From assembly GCF_029968015.1 (NCBI RefSeq), contig NZ_JASCIS010000006.1, positions 124,001-188,000 on the forward strand: a stretch of DNA of 64,000 bases. The letters run 5' to 3'. Source of the stretch: Streptomyces luteolus (GTDB lineage: Bacteria; Actinomycetota; Actinomycetes; Streptomycetales; Streptomycetaceae). Made by a program: the position numbers and the translations under genes. Each line of letters starts with the position of its first letter. The first letter of the stretch is position 1. Shown piece after piece: positions 1 through 11,925 of this stretch. Under the pieces are notes generated by a model that did not search any database, had not been told where the DNA came from, and worked only from the letters and a program-made list of their open reading frames with translations.

Positions 1-1961
<1,961 letters not shown>

Positions 1962-2037
1962 CCGGCACCCCGCAGGCCGGCGCCGCTGCCGGCAGCACGA
2001 CCGCAACCCACGTAACCACGCAGAAGGAGGGGCCACT

Positions 2038-2349
2038 GTGGCTTTCGACGTAAGGCTGAGGGTCAACGAGCGCGTCGCGACGATCGAGCTCAAGGGCGAG
2101 CTCGACGCAGGCACTGCCGCCCGCTTCCACGAGACGGTCGACGAGGCCGCCGCCACCGGCGCGATCGAGCTGGTGATCCGCGCCGAGCAGCTGTCCTACC
2201 TGGCCAGCGCCGGGCTGCGGGCTCTCGTCTTCGCCCGTCAGAAGATGGGCGACGACGTGCGGATCGCCGTCGTCGGTGCCACCGAGCCGGTCGCCCGCAC
2301 CATCAAGCTGGCCGGCTTCGACCACAGCATCGACCTCGTCGACGCCTGA
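2038..2349 (+). CDS. STAS-domain anti-sigma factor antagonist
   Basis: A 103-residue single STAS domain, the usual length for SpoIIAA/RsbV-like proteins that bind an anti-sigma kinase when unphosphorylated. The motif LSYLASAGLRAL (residues about 50-61) holds the serine expected to be phosphorylated. The GTG start follows a strong AAGGAGG site. It is followed 14 bases later by an RsbW-like kinase and then by a SpoIIE-type phosphatase, which together make a complete partner-switching module. The sigma factor it controls is not in the window. Confidence 0.88.
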   Translation: MAFDVRLRVNERVATIELKGELDAGTAARFHETVDEAAATGAIELVIRAEQLSYLASAGLRALVFARQKMGDDVRIAVVGATEPVARTIKLAGFDHSIDLVDA

Positions 2350-2363
2350 GGGGGCACGGAGCG

Positions 2364-2876
2364 ATGGCGTTCGACATAGGTGCCGCGGCCGACCGTCCCG
2401 GCCGCTCGGGGCACACCGTCACGACGGCCGACTGCGTCCGGCTGGCGCCGCGGCGGTCACCCGCCGCGCTGCGTATCCCGGCGGAGCTCGCCGTGCTCGA
2501 CCAGGTCGCCGACTTCGTGCTCCGGCTCGGCCACCGTGCCGGGCTGGAGTCGAACGCCCTCTACCGGCTGCGGCTGGCCGCCGACGAACTGGCGACCAAC
2601 ATCGTCATGCACGGTTACCGGGGGGCCACCGGCGAGATCGCGGTGGACGGCGGCATCGACCCGGACCAGGTGTGGGTGCGCTTCGAGGACGACGCCCCTG
2701 CCTTCGACCCGCGCGAGGGCATGCGTGCCCCCGCGCTCGACGTGCCACTCGCGGAGCGGGAGATCGGCGGACTCGGGGTGTACCTCGCGTTCACCTCTGT
2801 GGACTGCTTCGCGTACGAGTTGGTGGCCGGGCGCAATGTCAGCACGCTCGTGATGCGTCGCTCGGCGACGCGGTAG
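2364..2876 (+). CDS. RsbW-like anti-sigma kinase (HATPase_c_2)
   Basis: A 170-residue GHKL-fold ATP-binding protein of the serine-protein-kinase/anti-sigma type. The N box is visible as DELATNIVMHGY (residues about 73-84) and the G region as EIGGLGVYLAF near residue 130. The N-terminal 25 residues have no clear domain. The ATG is preceded by GGAG. Its place between the STAS antagonist and the phosphatase makes it the likely kinase that phosphorylates the STAS protein and perhaps sequesters a sigma factor. Which sigma factor, if any, cannot be told from sequence. Confidence 0.85.
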   Translation: MAFDIGAAADRPGRSGHTVTTADCVRLAPRRSPAALRIPAELAVLDQVADFVLRLGHRAGLESNALYRLRLAADELATNIVMHGYRGATGEIAVDGGIDPDQVWVRFEDDAPAFDPREGMRAPALDVPLAEREIGGLGVYLAFTSVDCFAYELVAGRNVSTLVMRRSATR

Positions 2877-2886
2877 ATGAGGCGAA

Positions 2887-4128
2887 ATGGAACCGACCAA
2901 GGTGCTGGTGCTGGATGAGCGCCGCGACGCGCCTCCAGAGCTGCTGACCGCCCTGGACAAGCTGGGGACCGTTGTACACGTCCGGACTCCGGGTGACGTA
3001 CTGGCGAAGGAAGTCGGCCAACTGCCCGACACAGACGTGCTGCTGGCGTACGCCGGGCTCTCCCCGCACACAGTCCGGGCCGTGGCCCGGCGGCTTGACG
3101 ACGAGGACCAGCGCCCCACGGTGGTGGCCTTCGCGGAGCACGACCTGCATCTTCTGGGCAGCCATGTGCACGCGGGATCCGACTACCTCGTGCCGCCCTT
3201 CCACCCGGACCTGGTCCGGGCCAGGCTGCGCGACTGCCATGAGCGGGCCACCTTCAGCCGGACGATGGAGGACGTCGCCGCGCATGCCGAACTCCTCAGC
3301 TACGAAAGGGAGCTGGAGATCGGCCGGGAGATCCAGATGGGCTTCCTGCCGGACTCGCTGCCCAGCCCGGACGGCTGGGAGATCGACGTCCGGTTCCGCC
3401 CGGCCAGGACGGTCGCCGGGGACTTCTACGACGTCTTCGAACTGGTCAACCGGCGCCGGCTGGCCCTCGTCGTCGCCGATGTCTGCGACAAGGGTGTGGG
3501 CGCCGCGCTGTTCATGGCGTTGATCCGCAGCCTGCTGCGGCACACCGCCGAACAGAGCGGACTGCAGAGCCTGATCGCCGCCGATCTGCTCGGCGAGGAG
3601 ACCGACTGGGAGGAACACAGCCGGGCCATTCCAGTGGTGGGCGCGACGCCGCTGCTCAACGCCGTGGTGGGCACCAACAACTACCTGACCCGCAACCACA
3701 TCCGGCAGGGCTACTTCGCCACCATGTTCTTCGGCGTCCTCGACCCGGTCACCGGCAATCTGGTCTACATCAACGGCGGCCACAATCCGCCCGTCCTGGT
3801 ACGCGCCGACGGCGGTGACCCGGTGCTCCTGGAGCCGACCGGGCCGGCCGTCGGAGTCATCCCGGACGTCGCCTTCTCCCTGGGCTACGCACAGATCAGC
3901 CCCGGGGACACGCTCTTCATCTACACCGACGGCGTGACCGAGGCGCGCTCGGTGCCCGGGCACTTCTTCGGCGAGGACCAGATGATCAAGCAACTCGGCG
4001 AGGGGGCGGCCCGCGGCGAAGAGCTGCTCGACCACATGGACGGCGCCCTCAGCGAGTTCGTCGGACCCGCCGAACAGTCCGACGACATCACGATGATGGC
4101 CGTCCACTGGCGGGACCCCGAGGCGTAG
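2887..4128 (+). CDS. SpoIIE-type PP2C phosphatase with degenerate receiver-like domain
   Basis: A 413-residue PPM phosphatase expected to dephosphorylate the STAS antagonist. Residues about 1-120 look like a response-regulator receiver fold, but the beta3 end reads DTDVLLAYAGL, without the usual phospho-acceptor Asp at its end, so it may be a pseudo-receiver. A short coiled linker (about 125-160) leads to the catalytic domain: RTVAGDFYDVF, ADVCDKGVGAALF, INGGHNPPVLV, IYTDGVTEAR and SDDITMMAV, covering the metal-binding Asp residues. A segment of about 40 residues between the second and third motifs (EETDWEEHSRAIPVVG) is an insertion of the kind seen in actinobacterial members. Starts 10 bases after the kinase gene. 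Confidence 0.87.
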   Translation: MEPTKVLVLDERRDAPPELLTALDKLGTVVHVRTPGDVLAKEVGQLPDTDVLLAYAGLSPHTVRAVARRLDDEDQRPTVVAFAEHDLHLLGSHVHAGSDYLVPPFHPDLVRARLRDCHERATFSRTMEDVAAHAELLSYERELEIGREIQMGFLPDSLPSPDGWEIDVRFRPARTVAGDFYDVFELVNRRRLALVVADVCDKGVGAALFMALIRSLLRHTAEQSGLQSLIAADLLGEETDWEEHSRAIPVVGATPLLNAVVGTNNYLTRNHIRQGYFATMFFGVLDPVTGNLVYINGGHNPPVLVRADGGDPVLLEPTGPAVGVIPDVAFSLGYAQISPGDTLFIYTDGVTEARSVPGHFFGEDQMIKQLGEGAARGEELLDHMDGALSEFVGPAEQSDDITMMAVHWRDPEA

Positions 4129-4199
4129 GCCCTGCGTAGGCCCCGTCCTCCGGATCAGCCCCGTCCCGACCTCGACTCGAGAACTACCGGGTGGAATTC

Positions 4200-4967
4200 A
4201 TGTCGCAGATCATCACCGTGCACTCCTACCGAGGAGGTACGGGCAAGTCCAGCATGGCCGCGAACCTCGCGCTGCTCCTGGCCTCCGCGGGCCGCAGGGT
4301 TGCCTTGGTGGACACGGACATCCAGACGCCCGCCCTGGACGTCATGTTCGGCGACACGGTGACGACGGTGCCGCGCTCGCTCACCGACTACCTGATCGGG
4401 CGCTGCGAGATCGAGGACGCCGCCTATCCAGCCAAGGCCGACGCGGGCCACGACGGCCTCTTCCTGGTGCCGGCCAGGAGCCGGGCCGCGGGCATCAACG
4501 AGATCATGGGCCGCGGCTACGACGTGGGGCTGCTGCGGGAGGGCTTCGACCGGCTCATCGACTCACTGGCCCTCGACGTACTGCTCCTGGACACGCACGC
4601 CGGGTTCAACAACGAGACCGTCACCGCGATGGCCAGCTCGGACGCGCTGGTCATCGTGACCCGGGCCGACCGGCTCGACCTCGCCGGGGCCCGGGAGACC
4701 ATGGCGCTGGCCAACCGGCTCGGCTGTCTGCGCCTCAGCGTGGTCGTGAACATGGTGCCGGACGGTGTGGTGCGCGAAAGGCTGCGCGGCGAGGTCGAGT
4801 CCGCCTACGACACCCGGCTCACCGCCGTCCTTCCCTACGCCCCCGAAATGGCCTCGCTGGCCGGGGAACGGCTCTTCGCCACCGCCTATCCGCAGCACCC
4901 GCTGGTGGCGGGCTACCGCCGGATCATCTCCGAGGTCAGTAACGGCACGAGCGGGATACGCCGTTGA
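4200..4967 (+). CDS. ParA/MinD-like (deviant Walker A) ATPase
   Basis: A 255-residue P-loop ATPase. The Walker A region is HSYRGGTGKSSMAANL near the N terminus, with the signature Lys of the deviant class replaced by Arg in the first position (RGGTGKSS rather than KGGxGKT/S). The Walker B region is VLLLDTHAGFNNET. The ATG at 4200 was preferred over the in-frame GTG at 4191 because GGTGGA lies just before it. No ParB/MinE partner is next to it. Its position after the partner-switch genes and before glgE suggests a link to stress or localisation control, but that is inference. Confidence 0.8.
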   Translation: MSQIITVHSYRGGTGKSSMAANLALLLASAGRRVALVDTDIQTPALDVMFGDTVTTVPRSLTDYLIGRCEIEDAAYPAKADAGHDGLFLVPARSRAAGINEIMGRGYDVGLLREGFDRLIDSLALDVLLLDTHAGFNNETVTAMASSDALVIVTRADRLDLAGARETMALANRLGCLRLSVVVNMVPDGVVRERLRGEVESAYDTRLTAVLPYAPEMASLAGERLFATAYPQHPLVAGYRRIISEVSNGTSGIRR

Positions 4968-5068
4968 GCCCGGGCCCGCACACGACCCCGTCACCGGGCC
5001 CGGCCCCGGACCCCGCCCTCAACCGTGAATCTTCCAGCAACCGCACCCCGGTGCGAGGAGGCAAGAAC

Positions 5069-7102
5069 ATGACAGGCACGCCCGCAGCCCGGCGGTTCAC
5101 CCCGGCCGTCGGCCGTATCCCGATCGAGGAGATACGCCCCCAGGTCGACGCGGGCCGCCGCCCTGCCAGAGCCGTGCCGGGAGAGGTGTTCGAGGTCTCG
5201 GCGACGGTGTTCCGCGAAGGGCACGACTCCGTCGCCGCCGATGTCGTCCTGACCGACCCGGACGGTGTCGATGGTCGGCGGATCCCGATGCGGCTCGTCG
5301 CCCCCGGCACCGACCGCTACGCGGCGCAGGTCAGCGCGGCACGCGAGGGGGACTGGAGCTACCGGGTCGAGGCGTGGACCGACCCCGTGGCGACCTGGCG
5401 GCACACCGCCGAGATCAAGATCCCGGCCCGTATCGACGTGGAACTCGTCCTGGCCGAAGGCGCGTTGCTGTTGGAACGGGCCGCAGCGGGGATCGAGGAC
5501 GAGCCGGCGCGCGCCGCGCTCGCCGAGACTCGCGACCGCCTCATGGACGACCGCACCACCCCGGAGGAGCGGCTCGCCGCCGCACTGGACCGGGACGTCA
5601 CTGCGCTGCTCACCGCGCACCCGCCGCGCGACCTGGTCACCGCATCCGCCGAGCTGCCGCTGCGGGTGGACCGCAAGCGGGCGCTGTACGGCGCCTGGTA
5701 CGAGTTCTTCCCGCGCTCCGAGGGCGCCGTGCCCGCGGTGCAGAACGCCGAGGGCGTACTCGAACCGCCGCGTTCCGGCACGCTGCGCACCGCCGCGGAA
5801 CGTCTCGACGGCATCGCCGACATGGGCTTCGACGTGGTCTATCTGCCGCCCGTGCACCCCATCGGCACCACTCACCGCAAGGGTGCCAACAACGCTCTCA
5901 CCGCGGGTCCCTACGACCCAGGCTCCCCCTGGGCGATCGGGTCGCCGGCTGGCGGGCACGACGCGATTCACCCCGACCTCGGCACCCTCGACGACTTCGA
6001 CGAGTTCGTGGCCCGGGCCGGTGAACTGGGCTTGGAGGTCGCTCTCGACTTCGCGCTGCAGTGCTCGCCCGACCATCCCTGGGCCAAGGAGCACCCGGAG
6101 TGGTTCAAGCACCGCATCGACGGCTCCATCGCGTACGCCGAGAATCCGCCCAAGAAGTACCAGGACATCTACCCCATCGACTTCGACACCGACCCGGACG
6201 GGTTGCACGAGGAGTGTCTGCGCATCCTGCGGCACTGGATGGCGCACGGCGTACGGATCTTCCGGGTCGACAATCCGCACACCAAGCCGGTGGCGTTCTG
6301 GGAGCGGCTCATCGAGGCCGTGCACGCGAGCGATCCCGACGTGCTGTTCCTCGCCGAGGCGTTCACTCGCCCGGCGATGATGCGCAGCCTCGCACGGGTC
6401 GGCTTCCACCAGTCGTACACGTACTTCACCTGGCGCAACTCCAAGGAGGAGGTGGAGTCGTACCTCGCCGAACTGGCCGGACTCGACAGCAGCGAGAGCG
6501 CGGCCTATCTGCGGCCGAACCTCTTCGTGAACACCCCGGACATCCTCAACGCCTTCCTGCAGTACGGAGGCAGGGCGGCCTTCGAGATCCGCGCGGTGCT
6601 CGCCGCGACGGCCGCGCCCACCTGGGGCGTGTACGCGGGCTTCGAACTCTGCGAGAACGTTCCGGCCGGACCCGGCAGCGAGGAGTACCTCGACTCGGAG
6701 AAGTACCAGTACCGGCCCCGGGACTGGAAGGCCGAGGAAGCTGCGGGCCACTCGCTCGCCCCGCTGCTGCGCACCCTCAACCAGCTGCGCCGGGCCCACC
6801 CGGCCCTGCACCAGCTGCGCAATCTGCACTTCCACCGCACGGCCGACGACGCCGTCGTGGCCTTCTCGAAGCGGCTCGGCGAGGACTGGGTGCTCGTGGT
6901 GCTCAACCTCGACCCGCACAGCTGCCGCGAGACGACCGTCTCGCTGGACCTGCCGGCCCTCGGCCTGGAGCGCACCGACACCTTCCAGGTCCATGACGCG
7001 CTTACCGGGGACAGCTACGCCTGGGACCGGGATAACTACGTACGGCTCGACCCGCAGCACCGGGTGGCCCACATCTTCACGGACAGGAAGCTGCAGTCGT
7101 GA
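5069..7102 (+). CDS. glgE: Alpha-1,4-glucan:maltose-1-phosphate maltosyltransferase GlgE
   Basis: A 677-residue GH13_3 enzyme that extends alpha-glucans with maltosyl units from maltose 1-phosphate. The length matches known Streptomyces GlgE (about 675). The ATG at 5069 follows GAGGAGG closely; an upstream TTG (4964) would add a low-complexity Pro-rich leader with no ribosome site, so it was not used. The nucleophile Asp401 lies in RVDNPHTKP and acid/base Glu430 in LAEAFTRP; their 29-residue spacing agrees with the known enzyme. Other motifs: [13 protein letters not shown] and [12 protein letters not shown]. The stop overlaps the GTG of glgB, showing translational coupling. Confidence 0.96.
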   Translation: MTGTPAARRFTPAVGRIPIEEIRPQVDAGRRPARAVPGEVFEVSATVFREGHDSVAADVVLTDPDGVDGRRIPMRLVAPGTDRYAAQVSAAREGDWSYRVEAWTDPVATWRHTAEIKIPARIDVELVLAEGALLLERAAAGIEDEPARAALAETRDRLMDDRTTPEERLAAALDRDVTALLTAHPPRDLVTASAELPLRVDRKRALYGAWYEFFPRSEGAVPAVQNAEGVLEPPRSGTLRTAAERLDGIADMGFDVVYLPPVHPIGTTHRKGANNALTAGPYDPGSPWAIGSPAGGHDAIHPDLGTLDDFDEFVARAGELGLEVALDFALQCSPDHPWAKEHPEWFKHRIDGSIAYAENPPKKYQDIYPIDFDTDPDGLHEECLRILRHWMAHGVRIFRVDNPHTKPVAFWERLIEAVHASDPDVLFLAEAFTRPAMMRSLARVGFHQSYTYFTWRNSKEEVESYLAELAGLDSSESAAYLRPNLFVNTPDILNAFLQYGGRAAFEIRAVLAATAAPTWGVYAGFELCENVPAGPGSEEYLDSEKYQYRPRDWKAEEAAGHSLAPLLRTLNQLRRAHPALHQLRNLHFHRTADDAVVAFSKRLGEDWVLVVLNLDPHSCRETTVSLDLPALGLERTDTFQVHDALTGDSYAWDRDNYVRLDPQHRVAHIFTDRKLQS

Positions 7103-9303
7103 GCCTCGCACCGAACCGCCACATCGCCGCGGCAGCGCCGCACCTGCTCGCCCCCACCGACCTCAAGCGCCTCACCACCGGTGAGGTCAGCGATCCGCAC
7201 GCCCTGCTCGGCCCGCACCTCAGGTCCGACGGCGTGACCGTGCGGGTGCTGCGCCCCCTCGCGGACGGGGTGTGCCTCACCACGGCGTCCGGCGAGCTGC
7301 TCGCCGAGCTGGCCCACGAGGGCGAGGGCGTCTTCTCCGGGGTGCTGCCGGGCCGGGAGGTGCCCGACTACCGGGTCGCCGCGCACTACGGCGAGCACGT
7401 CTTCACGTACGACGACCCCTACCGCTATCTGCCCACGCTCGGCGAACTCGATCTGCACCTCATCGTGGAGGGCCGGCACGAGCAGCTCAGGCAGGTGCTC
7501 GGGGCCCGCACCTGTGAGCAGGAGTCCGGGTGGGGCCGGGCGCACGGCAGCTCGTTCGCGGTGTGGGCGCCAAACGCGCGCGCTGTGCGGGTGGTCGGCG
7601 ACTTCAACCACTGGGACGGCAGGGCGCATCCGCTGCGTTCGCTCGGTGAGAGCGGGGTCTGGGAGCTGTTCGTGCCCGGCGTCGGTGACGGCTGCCGCTA
7701 CAAGTTCGAGCTGCTCACCCCGGCCGGCGACTGGGTGCAGAAGGCCGACCCGATGGCCGCCTCCGCCGAGCCGGCCCCGGGCACCGCCTCCCGGATCTTC
7801 ACCTCCGACTACACCTGGGGCGACGGCGACTGGCTCGCCGCCCGCGGCGCGACCACCGCCGAGCAGGCGCCGATGAGCGTGTACGAGATGCACCTCGGCT
7901 CCTGGCGCCCCGGGCTCGGCTACCGCGAACTCGCCCGTGAACTGCCCGCCTACGTCAAGGCGCTGGGCTTCACGCACGTGGAATTCCTGCCGGTCGCCGA
8001 GCACCCCTTCGGCGGCTCCTGGGGCTACCAGGTCACCTCGTACTACGCGCCGATGGCGACCCTCGGCACTCCCGACGACTTCCGCTGCCTCGTCGACGCG
8101 CTGCACCAGGCGGGCATCGGCGTCATCGTCGACTGGGTGCCCGCGCACTTCCCGCGCGACGCCTGGGCCCTGGCCCGTTTCGACGGGACGCCGCTGTACG
8201 AGCACCCCGACCCGCGCCGCGGCGAGCACCCCGACTGGGGCACCCTCGTCTTCGACTTCGGCCGCACCGAGGTACGCAACTTCCTCGTCGCCAACGCGGT
8301 GTACTGGTGCGAGGAGTTCCACATCGACGGCCTGCGTGTGGACGCGGTCGCCTCGATGCTCTACCTCGACTACTCCCGGGCCGAAGGGGAGTGGCTGCCC
8401 AACCAGTATGGCGGCCGGGAGAACCTGGACGCGGTGGAACTGCTGCAGGAGATGAACGCCACCGTCTACCGCCGCTGCCCCGGTGTGGTCACCATCGCCG
8501 AGGAGTCCACCGCGTGGGACGGCGTCACGCGCCGCACCGACCTCGGCGGCCTCGGCTTCGGCCTCAAATGGAACATGGGCTGGATGCACGACTCGCTGTC
8601 CTACATGAACGAGGACTGCGTGCACCGGCAGTACCACCACCACGCGATGACCTTCCCCATGGTGTACGCGTACGCCGAGAACTACATGCTGCCCATCAGC
8701 CACGACGAAGTGGTGCACGGCAAGGGCTCTCTGCTCACCAAAATGCCCGGCGACCGCTGGCAGCAGTTCGCCAACCTGCGCGCCTATCTGGCCTTCATGT
8801 GGGCCTTCCCCGGCAAGCAACTCCTCTTCATGGGACAGGAGTTCGCGCAGGACGCCGAGTGGTCGCACGAGAGGGGACCGGACTGGGCGGCGCTGCGGCA
8901 CGCCCCGCACACCGCGGTCCGCGATCTGGTGCGCGACCTGAATCGGACTTATCTCGAGGAGCCGGCCCTGTGGAGCCGGGATGCCGACCCCGCCGGGTTC
9001 CGTTGGATCGACGCGGACGCGGCGCAGGACAACGTGTTCTCCTTCGTCCGCCACGACGCCTCCGGGGCGCCCCTGGTCTGCATCTACAACTTCCAGCCCA
9101 CCGCGCGTCACCACTACCGGGTGGGTCTGCCCGTCGCCGGCAACTGGACCGAGGTGCTCAACACCGACGCGGCGGCCTACGGCGGCAGCGGCGTGGGCAA
9201 CTCCGGCCGCGTCACGTCCGAACACGTGCCCTGGCAGGGGCTGGAGGCGAGCGCGTCGCTGGTGCTGCCACCCCTCTCCGCTGTCTGGCTCCGCCCGCAA
9301 TAA
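7099..9303 (+). CDS. glgB: 1,4-alpha-glucan branching enzyme GlgB
   Basis: A 734-residue GH13 branching enzyme that introduces alpha-1,6 branches. An N-terminal CBM48-like region ([12 protein letters not shown], residues about 165-180) precedes the barrel. Catalytic motifs: [12 protein letters not shown] (nucleophile), [10 protein letters not shown] (acid/base) and [15 protein letters not shown]. The GTG start overlaps the glgE stop by 4 bases. In other streptomycetes glgE and glgB are usually separated by treS and pep2 (mak); here they abut directly, so maltose 1-phosphate would have to come from GlgM or from treS/pep2 located elsewhere. Confidence 0.95.
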   Translation: MSLAPNRHIAAAAPHLLAPTDLKRLTTGEVSDPHALLGPHLRSDGVTVRVLRPLADGVCLTTASGELLAELAHEGEGVFSGVLPGREVPDYRVAAHYGEHVFTYDDPYRYLPTLGELDLHLIVEGRHEQLRQVLGARTCEQESGWGRAHGSSFAVWAPNARAVRVVGDFNHWDGRAHPLRSLGESGVWELFVPGVGDGCRYKFELLTPAGDWVQKADPMAASAEPAPGTASRIFTSDYTWGDGDWLAARGATTAEQAPMSVYEMHLGSWRPGLGYRELARELPAYVKALGFTHVEFLPVAEHPFGGSWGYQVTSYYAPMATLGTPDDFRCLVDALHQAGIGVIVDWVPAHFPRDAWALARFDGTPLYEHPDPRRGEHPDWGTLVFDFGRTEVRNFLVANAVYWCEEFHIDGLRVDAVASMLYLDYSRAEGEWLPNQYGGRENLDAVELLQEMNATVYRRCPGVVTIAEESTAWDGVTRRTDLGGLGFGLKWNMGWMHDSLSYMNEDCVHRQYHHHAMTFPMVYAYAENYMLPISHDEVVHGKGSLLTKMPGDRWQQFANLRAYLAFMWAFPGKQLLFMGQEFAQDAEWSHERGPDWAALRHAPHTAVRDLVRDLNRTYLEEPALWSRDADPAGFRWIDADAAQDNVFSFVRHDASGAPLVCIYNFQPTARHHYRVGLPVAGNWTEVLNTDAAAYGGSGVGNSGRVTSEHVPWQGLEASASLVLPPLSAVWLRPQ

Positions 9304-9326
9304 CCGATCGGAAAGGGGAGCGCACC

Positions 9327-9812
9327 GTGCCCGCTCCGCGTCTGAGGACCACCCCGCTGCCCGGCATCGGGGTGCAGTACGAACTCACCACCCGACGGCA
9401 GGACACGCTGTCGGTCATCGCCCACCGCGACGGCCGGCGCACCCTCAATGTGCACCACGACGAGGACCCCGACTCCGCCGGTCTGTCGCTGCCGCTCACG
9501 GCCGGCGAGGCGCTGTCGCTCACCGATGCCCTGCTGCCCGGTCACAACAACCCGAACCTGCTGCACACCAGCGACTTCGGGCTGCTCGCCGAGCGAGTCG
9601 TGATCACCGGCCCCTCGTACTGGAACGGCCGCACGCTCGGCGAGACCCATATGCGCACCGAGACCGGTGCCTCCATCGTGGCCGTGATGCGCCGGTCCCA
9701 CGCGATTCCGTCGCCGGGGCCGGACTTCCGGATGCGCGGCGGCGACACGGTGATCGTGATCGGCACCCGTGAAGGCGTCGACGGCGCGCACGCGATCCTC
9801 GAGCGGACGTGA
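9327..9812 (+). CDS. TrkA-C domain regulatory subunit of cation/proton antiporter
   Basis: A 161-residue soluble protein. The C-terminal half carries a TrkA_C fold (SIVAVMRRSHAIPSPGPDF, then GGDTVIVIGTREGV), a domain that senses nucleotides or ions and gates partner channels or antiporters. The N-terminal half matches the leader typical of such actinobacterial partner proteins. The GTG start follows GGAAAGGGGAG. It ends 4 bases before the antiporter gene, so the two are almost certainly cotranscribed and act as one transporter. Confidence 0.85.
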   Translation: MPAPRLRTTPLPGIGVQYELTTRRQDTLSVIAHRDGRRTLNVHHDEDPDSAGLSLPLTAGEALSLTDALLPGHNNPNLLHTSDFGLLAERVVITGPSYWNGRTLGETHMRTETGASIVAVMRRSHAIPSPGPDFRMRGGDTVIVIGTREGVDGAHAILERT

Positions 9813-9816
9813 TCGC

Positions 9817-11082
9817 GTGCACTCCGCTGTCTTCCTCATCGAGTTCGGCACCGTCGTACTCGCCCTCGGCCTGCTCGGCCGCTTCGCCGTTCGCCTCAAG
9901 TTCTCCCCCATTCCCCTCTATCTCCTCGCCGGACTGGTCTTCGGGCACGGCGGCGTCGTCCCGCTCGGCGGCAGCGAGGAGTTCATCGAGGTGGGCGCCG
10001 AGATCGGCGTCGTCCTGCTGCTGCTGATGCTCGGCCTGGAGTACACCGCGGGCGATCTCGTGGGGCATCTGAAGACCCACGCACCGGCGGGCGCCGTCGA
10101 CTTCGCGCTCAACGCGGTGCCGGGAGCGGCCGCCGCCCTGCTGCTCGGCTGGGGGCCGGTGGCGGCGGTGGTGCTGGCCGGGGTCACCTGGGTCTCGTCG
10201 TCCGGGGTGATCGCCAAGGTCCTCGGCGACCTGGGCCGGCTCGGCAATCGCGAGACCCCCGCCATCCTCAGCGTCCTGGTCCTGGAGGACCTGGCCATGG
10301 CGGTCTATCTGCCCATCCTCACCGCGCTCCTCGCGGGGGCCGGGCTGGTGGCCGGTGGCCTCACGCTGGCGATCGCGCTCGCCGCCGTGGGCACGGTGCT
10401 CCTGGTCGCGGTGCGCTACGGCCGGGTGATCTCCCGCTTCATCTCCAGCGACGACCCGGAGAAGCTGCTCCTCGTCGTACTCGGGCTCACCCTGCTGGTG
10501 GCTGGCTTCGCCCAACAGGTGCAGGTGTCCGCTGCGGTCGGGGCGTTCCTGGTGGGCATTGCGCTCTCCGGCGAGGTCGCGGAGAACACCCACCATCTGC
10601 TGATGCCGCTGCGCGATCTGTTCGCCGCGGTCTTCTTCGTCTTCTTCGGTCTGAGCACCGACCCGGCGACGATTCCGCCAGTGCTGCTCCCGGCACTCGT
10701 CCTGGCGGTGCTCACCACGCTGACGAAGATCGCCACGGGCTACTGGGCCGCCAAACGCGCGGGCATCGGTGTCCGCGGGCGCTGGCGCGCGGGCGGCGCG
10801 CTCGTGGCCAGGGGCGAATTCTCCATCGTCATCGCCGGGTTGGCGGTCACGGCGGGCGTCGAACCGGGCCTCGGCCCACTAGCCACTGCGTACGTCCTGC
10901 TCCTTGTCGTGATCGGCCCGCTGACGGCTCGCTTCACAGAGCCGGTGGCGCGCAGGGTGATGAACCGGCGGGAGGCAAGGGCGGCTTCGACGCCTGCTTC
11001 GGACACGTCGGTGCCAGTGGCTCGTACGGAGGCGGGCGCGCGGGAGCCGGAGAGTGACGACGTGCCTGTGGGCTCGGTCTGA
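9817..11082 (+). CDS. CPA2-family cation/proton antiporter (KefB/NhaS-like membrane subunit)
   Basis: A 421-residue polytopic membrane protein with about 12 hydrophobic segments, starting HSAVFLIEFGTVVLALGL. Features of CPA2 exchangers are visible: LLLLMLGLEY and the extended region VTWVSSSGVIAKVLGDLG and VLVLEDLAMA, which carry the Asp/Glu of the ion path. It lacks a fused TrkA-N domain, consistent with the separate TrkA-C protein just upstream. The GTG at 9817 was chosen because it begins right after that gene; the longer upstream reading frame overlaps it. Likely exchanges K+ or Na+ for protons at the cytoplasmic membrane. Confidence 0.88.
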   Translation: MHSAVFLIEFGTVVLALGLLGRFAVRLKFSPIPLYLLAGLVFGHGGVVPLGGSEEFIEVGAEIGVVLLLLMLGLEYTAGDLVGHLKTHAPAGAVDFALNAVPGAAAALLLGWGPVAAVVLAGVTWVSSSGVIAKVLGDLGRLGNRETPAILSVLVLEDLAMAVYLPILTALLAGAGLVAGGLTLAIALAAVGTVLLVAVRYGRVISRFISSDDPEKLLLVVLGLTLLVAGFAQQVQVSAAVGAFLVGIALSGEVAENTHHLLMPLRDLFAAVFFVFFGLSTDPATIPPVLLPALVLAVLTTLTKIATGYWAAKRAGIGVRGRWRAGGALVARGEFSIVIAGLAVTAGVEPGLGPLATAYVLLLVVIGPLTARFTEPVARRVMNRREARAASTPASDTSVPVARTEAGAREPESDDVPVGSV

Positions 11083-11215
11083 GCTTCCGTCCGCAAGCGC
11101 CGGACGGGCAGTCAGCCCGTGCGGCGCTGTCTTCTTGGCTGGGGCTCTCACAGCGAGGGAGCAGGGCCGGCCGAGCAGCCGCGCCGTCGGCCGGTACGAC
11201 GACGATCGCGGGACG

Positions 11216-11252
11216 CCCCACGCCGCCGGGCGAGCCGCCCGGCGGCGTGGGG
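11216..11252. terminator. 17-bp perfect hairpin, antiporter 3' end
   Basis: Bases 11216-11232 pair perfectly with 11236-11252 around a 3-base loop (AGC). It lies between convergent genes and can stop transcription from the antiporter. The sequence is GC-only without a clear U tract, as is common in Streptomyces. Confidence 0.75.
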
Positions 11253-11269
11253 GAGCAGAAGCAGAGAGC

Positions 11270-11293
11270 GAGGCCCGGCAACTGCCGGGCCTC
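11270..11293. terminator. 11-bp hairpin overlapping the hbpS-like stop codon
   Basis: Bases 11270-11280 pair with 11283-11293 around AC. The right arm includes most of the stop codon of the minus-strand HbpS-like gene, so it probably serves as its terminator. Confidence 0.65.
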
Positions 11294-11912
11294 AGGCGGC
11301 GCGGCCCGGGCGCCGGGTCTTCGCCTGGCTCGCCCTCTTCTTGGGGGCCGTCTTCTTGGCCGCGGCCGTGGTCCTGGCTGCCGCTGTGGTTTTGGTGGTA
11401 CGGGCCGTGGCACTGGCGGTGCGAGGGGCGGATTCCTTCTTCGCCGGGCTCGCCGTCTTCTTGGCCGTACGCGCCTCGGCCTCGCCCTTCACCGCCGCCT
11501 CCGCCACCGCCGCGTCCTGTTCCGTCGTGCCGCCGGAGACGCCCACGGCGCCGATGACGGTGCCCTCGGCGTCGGTGATCGGCAGGCCGCCCGCGAACGT
11601 CACCAAGCCGCCGTTGGTGGACTCGATGCCGTAGACCGGCCCCCCGGGCTGCGACAGCTCGCCGACCGCGGCGGTCGGCAGGCAGAACAGCGCGGAGGTC
11701 TTGGCCTTCTTCAGCGCCCAGTCGATGCAGCCGAGCCAGGCCCCGTCCATGCGGGAGAAGTGCACCAGGTGCCCGGCGGCGTCGACGAGCGCGATGTTCA
11801 TGCGTGCGTCGAGGGCCCGCGCGGCGGCCACGCCGGCCTCGGCCCTGGACACCGCCTGCTCCAGGGACAACGAAACCGCCGTGACGGTGGTGGTGGAAGT
11901 CGGGGAAGTCAT
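11292..11912 (-). CDS. HbpS/GlcG-family (DUF336) protein with Lys/Ala-rich tail
   Basis: A 206-residue protein. Residues about 10-145 form a GlcG/HbpS domain (SLEQAVSRAEAGVAAARAL, VDAAGHLVHFSRMDGA, GGLPITDAEGTVIGAVGVSG), a family including the haem-binding, redox-sensing HbpS of Streptomyces. Residues about 150-206 are almost only K, A, T, R, S and P (AKKTAPKKRASQAKTRR), like the tails of histone-like or nucleic-acid-binding proteins. No signal peptide is seen, so it is probably cytoplasmic, unlike exported HbpS. It lies 13 bases after an FAD oxidase gene, likely in one transcript. The ATG at 11912 was chosen because upstream sequence belongs to that gene. Confidence 0.82.
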   Translation of the reverse strand: MTSPTSTTTVTAVSLSLEQAVSRAEAGVAAARALDARMNIALVDAAGHLVHFSRMDGAWLGCIDWALKKAKTSALFCLPTAAVGELSQPGGPVYGIESTNGGLVTFAGGLPITDAEGTVIGAVGVSGGTTEQDAAVAEAAVKGEAEARTAKKTASPAKKESAPRTASATARTTKTTAAARTTAAAKKTAPKKRASQAKTRRPGRAA

Positions 11913-11925
11913 CGTGGAACCGCCT

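Noticed and set aside
4991..9300. Long minus-strand frames antisense to glgE and glgB (about 700-750 codons)
   Set aside because: No domains, and they cover confirmed genes with catalytic motifs on the other strand.
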